From assembly GCA_946885665.1 (NCBI GenBank), contig CAMPGT010000165.1:1-8633 (forward strand): a stretch of 8,633 bases of DNA, read 5' to 3'. A program made the translations under genes and the position numbers. Origin of the DNA: an uncultured Chitinophagaceae bacterium (GTDB lineage Bacteria; Bacteroidota; Bacteroidia; Chitinophagales; Chitinophagaceae). The notes below the pieces were generated by a model. That model searched no databases and was not told the origin of the DNA. It saw only the letters and a list, made by a program, of their open reading frames with translations. This document shows, in pieces, positions 7,236-8,633 of this stretch (positions within the stretch are counted from its first letter, which is position 1; each line of letters opens with the position of its first letter).

Positions 7236-7562
7236 TTATTGCGACACCAGTTTGAGGCCAACGATGGAAGCGATGAGTGTGGTGATAAAAAATATTCTCC
7301 AGAAGTTAGCAGGGTCGTTGAAAACAAGTATTCCAACGAGTACGGTGCCTACTGCGCCGATGCCTGTCCACACTGCGTAGGCGGTTCCTATGGGGAGGGT
7401 TTGTGTGGCTTTCACGAGGAGTATCATACTAACGGTGAGGGCTACCAGAAAGGCGCCATACCAAAAGTAAACGGCGCTGCCCGTTGCCGTTTTTGCTTTG
7501 CCAAGGCAAGAGGCGAAAGCTACTTCAAAGAGTCCGGCGATAATGAGGATGATCCAGGCCAT
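7236..7562 (-). CDS. Small multidrug resistance (SMR) transporter, Gdx/SugE-like
   Basis: This is a four-helix inner-membrane antiporter subunit that would work as an antiparallel dimer, exchanging protons for small cations such as guanidinium or quaternary ammonium compounds. The 108-residue length is typical. The essential Glu13 lies in GLFEVAF (10-16), and the central signature PIGTAYAVWTGIGAVGTV (57-74) is the Gdx/SugE form rather than the EmrE form. Helices are at about 1-20, 30-51, 56-80 and 86-106. From memory of the Gdx-Clo structure, the binding site uses Glu13, Trp16, Ser42, Tyr59 and Trp62; here the equivalents appear to be Glu13, Phe16, Ser45, Tyr62 and Trp65, so one position is changed and the substrate is uncertain. 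It starts 84 bases after the stop of a small membrane protein gene. No guanidine riboswitch was recognised upstream. Confidence 0.92.
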   Translation of the reverse strand: MAWIILIIAGLFEVAFASCLGKAKTATGSAVYFWYGAFLVALTVSMILLVKATQTLPIGTAYAVWTGIGAVGTVLVGILVFNDPANFWRIFFITTLIASIVGLKLVSQ

Positions 7563-7591
7563 GGGAGGTGGTTATTAGTTAAGATGTGAAA

Positions 7592-7626
7592 CGGCAAACG
7601 GCAATGGGCAATGGGCAAACGGCAAT
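7592..7626. repeat. Five consecutive degenerate heptamers, [CG]GGCAA[AT]
   Basis: The gap between the SMR gene and the small membrane protein gene contains five back-to-back 7-base units: CGGCAAA, CGGCAAT, GGGCAAT, GGGCAAA and CGGCAAT. Only the first and last base of each unit vary. The array would lie in the SMR gene's leader or in the read-through transcript from the small gene. The units are not separated by spacers, so it is not a CRISPR. The rest of the 84-base gap shows nothing recognisable. Confidence 0.85.
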
Positions 7627-7646
7627 CGATTTTTTCCATCTCAACC

Positions 7647-7820
7647 TCACCTCTCCTTAAATACTGTAAACTTCAAAATCATAATGATCACCGCGATGAT
7701 GAACATGAACAGCGAGAGCCGGTTGATACCATGCATGTACTGCATCCACCTTGTATTCGGCTTATTCGGATCTCTTTTCTTTATATAGAGATATTCAGCA
7801 AGTTGACGTAAAACTCCCAT
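7647..7820 (-). CDS. 57-residue single-pass membrane protein, function unknown
   Basis: This short gene encodes a 57-residue protein beginning MGVLRQLAEYLYIKKRDP and ending KFTVFKER. The first half is charged and carries a basic patch (IKKRDPNKP) and a WMQYMHGINRLS segment. Residues about 35-51 (LSLFMFIIAVIIMILKF) form one strong hydrophobic helix, followed by a charged end. It resembles short conserved Bacteroidota membrane proteins of the DUF6728 kind, but I assign this from memory and without confidence. The start is 39 bases after the stop of the second surE, and a -7 box lies just before the ATG. Good codon-like content, a clear membrane segment and the promoter favour a real gene. No function can be inferred beyond an inner-membrane location. 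Confidence 0.78.
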   Translation of the reverse strand: MGVLRQLAEYLYIKKRDPNKPNTRWMQYMHGINRLSLFMFIIAVIIMILKFTVFKER

Positions 7821-7824
7821 GATG

Positions 7825-7832
7825 CAAAGTTA
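7825..7832 (-). promoter_or_regulatory. Candidate -7 promoter box for the 57-residue membrane protein
   Basis: On the minus strand the bases read TAACTTTG followed by CA, a full match to the Bacteroidota TAnnTTTG -7 element. Only four bases separate it from the ATG at 7820, so transcription would start at or next to the start codon, giving a leaderless or nearly leaderless mRNA. No good TTG was found at the expected -33 distance. Confidence 0.45.
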
Positions 7833-7859
7833 GCCACTTTCAAATATGCATGCATCGGC

Positions 7860-8600
7860 TCATTGCACAAGTGAATCCTTCTTCACCCACCTGTTTAATT
7901 CTTTTTCGTCGGTAAGATCGAGCCGCAATGGAGTGATGGATACTTTTCCATTCTCCACTGCCCACCGGTCGGTCCCTTCTTCGGCGGCCTCAAGCGGCAC
8001 GACCGTCGACCAGAATATTTGCCTGCCCATAGGGTCCTTATCGCGGATCACCTTGCCATCGTAGTGGCGTACCGATTGTCTGGTCCACACAATTTCCTGC
8101 GGCACGGCAGGCAGGTTAACGTTGAATAGTCTTGGGGAGGTATCCCGGAGCAGTATCCTGAGTGTTTCCTCCACATAGGGCTCCAGGATGCCGAAATCGG
8201 GTTCCTGGCCGTGCATCGGTGTGCTGAGGGCGATGCCGCGAAAGCCAAGCAGTACCGCCTGTTTTGCGGCGGCGAGTGTGCCGGAGTGCCACATGGCGTT
8301 TCCCAGGTTCGTGCCCAGGTTGATGCCGGAGAGCACCACGTCGGGGTTTTCCCAGATGTGGCTGCCGAGGGCTACACAGTCGGCGGGCGTGCCGTTGATG
8401 CGGTAGGCTTCAATTCCTTCAAAGGTGATCGGCGATGTTTTTACCGACATCGGCCGGGAGTGGGTAATGGCGTGTCCCATAGAGGATTGCTCCACATCGG
8501 GCGCAAATACTCTCACTTCGCCGAAGCGCAGGGCTATTTTCGCGAGGGCGCGTATACCGGGGCTGTAGATGCCGTCGTCGTTTGCTATCAGGATCTTCAT
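7860..8600 (-). CDS. surE: 5'/3'-nucleotidase SurE, second copy
   Basis: This is a second SurE-family metal-dependent nucleotidase, 246 residues, the usual length, starting directly with MKILIANDDG. The active-site set is complete: Asp8 and Asp9 in NDDG, Ser39 in EQSSMGHAIT, GTPADCVALG (70-79) and Asn94 in LSGINLGTN. Downstream family segments LFNVNLPAVP and DKDPMGRQIFW are present. It is clearly homologous to the copy at 2826-3638 (shared PGIR, MGHAIT, GTPxDCV, SGIN, NVNxPAV, DPxGRxxFW) but differs through most of the rest and lacks the basic N-terminal tail, so it looks like an old paralogue or separate acquisition rather than a recent duplicate. It is followed after 39 bases by a small membrane protein gene. 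A weak -7-like TAGATTTT lies on the minus strand at 8606-8613, five bases before the ATG. Confidence 0.95.
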   Translation of the reverse strand: MKILIANDDGIYSPGIRALAKIALRFGEVRVFAPDVEQSSMGHAITHSRPMSVKTSPITFEGIEAYRINGTPADCVALGSHIWENPDVVLSGINLGTNLGNAMWHSGTLAAAKQAVLLGFRGIALSTPMHGQEPDFGILEPYVEETLRILLRDTSPRLFNVNLPAVPQEIVWTRQSVRHYDGKVIRDKDPMGRQIFWSTVVPLEAAEEGTDRWAVENGKVSITPLRLDLTDEKELNRWVKKDSLVQ

Positions 8601-8633
8601 GCAGGAAAATCTAACATTTTCGTGCCATGGGAG

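Noticed and set aside
7239..7589. 116-residue plus-strand frame opposite the SMR gene
   Set aside because: It is antisense to a clear SMR transporter, is Cys- and Gly-rich without a family pattern, and begins right after the terminator of the plus-strand gene.
7563..7646. Possible guanidine-II (mini-ykkC) riboswitch before the SMR gene
   Set aside because: That riboswitch needs two small hairpins with ACGR loops on the gene's strand. Here the ACGG-like bases are on the opposite strand and belong to the heptamer array, with no paired stems around them.
7846..7855. Palindrome ATGCATGCAT between surE copy 2 and the small membrane protein gene
   Set aside because: A simple alternating self-complementary repeat with no second copy or known operator match; kept out as likely chance.

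Overview
The window looks like chromosomal DNA of a Bacteroidota bacterium, most likely Chitinophagaceae-like. The reasons are: TAnnTTTG-type -7 promoter boxes instead of clear Shine-Dalgarno sites, a lipoprotein whose cysteine is followed by a Bacteroidota surface-export signal (C-Q-K-D-L-D), a surE/lpxB neighbourhood, and LysA motif variants (EPGK, AYCFEMSSNYN) that I associate with this phylum. The family-level placement is an inference.

Left block, minus strand (1-2770): an apparent operon reading atpG (F1 ATPase gamma) > scpB (condensin partner) > lysA (diaminopimelate decarboxylase, running off the left edge). Gaps are only 15-16 bases. A good -7 box lies just upstream of atpG.

Central block, plus strand (2826-5070): surE (first copy) > a 97-residue membrane protein overlapping the end of surE > lpxB (lipid A disaccharide synthase). 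It is divergent from atpG and the intergenic gap is about 55 bases. The cluster links a nucleotide phosphatase, an unknown inner-membrane protein and outer-membrane lipid A synthesis.

A 263-base AT-rich gap without genes (5071-5333) precedes a 614-residue surface lipoprotein gene (5334-7178). The protein has an alpha/beta-hydrolase (esterase or peptidase-like) domain and three PKD-type domains. The gene ends at a strong intrinsic terminator. The first two PKD units share a 59-base exact DNA repeat, a sign of recent duplication or gene conversion.

Right block, minus strand (7236-8600): a second, canonical-length surE > a 57-residue single-pass membrane protein with a -7 box almost touching its start codon > an array of five degenerate 7-base repeats > an SMR-family transporter of the Gdx/SugE type with a changed binding-site position. 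This block converges on the lipoprotein gene at the terminator.

Most of the window is ordinary housekeeping. The less ordinary parts are two SurE paralogues about 4.2 kb apart, two small unassigned membrane proteins each next to a surE, the surface esterase/PKD protein, and the heptamer array. I see no RNA genes, insertion sequences, CRISPR arrays or phage genes.
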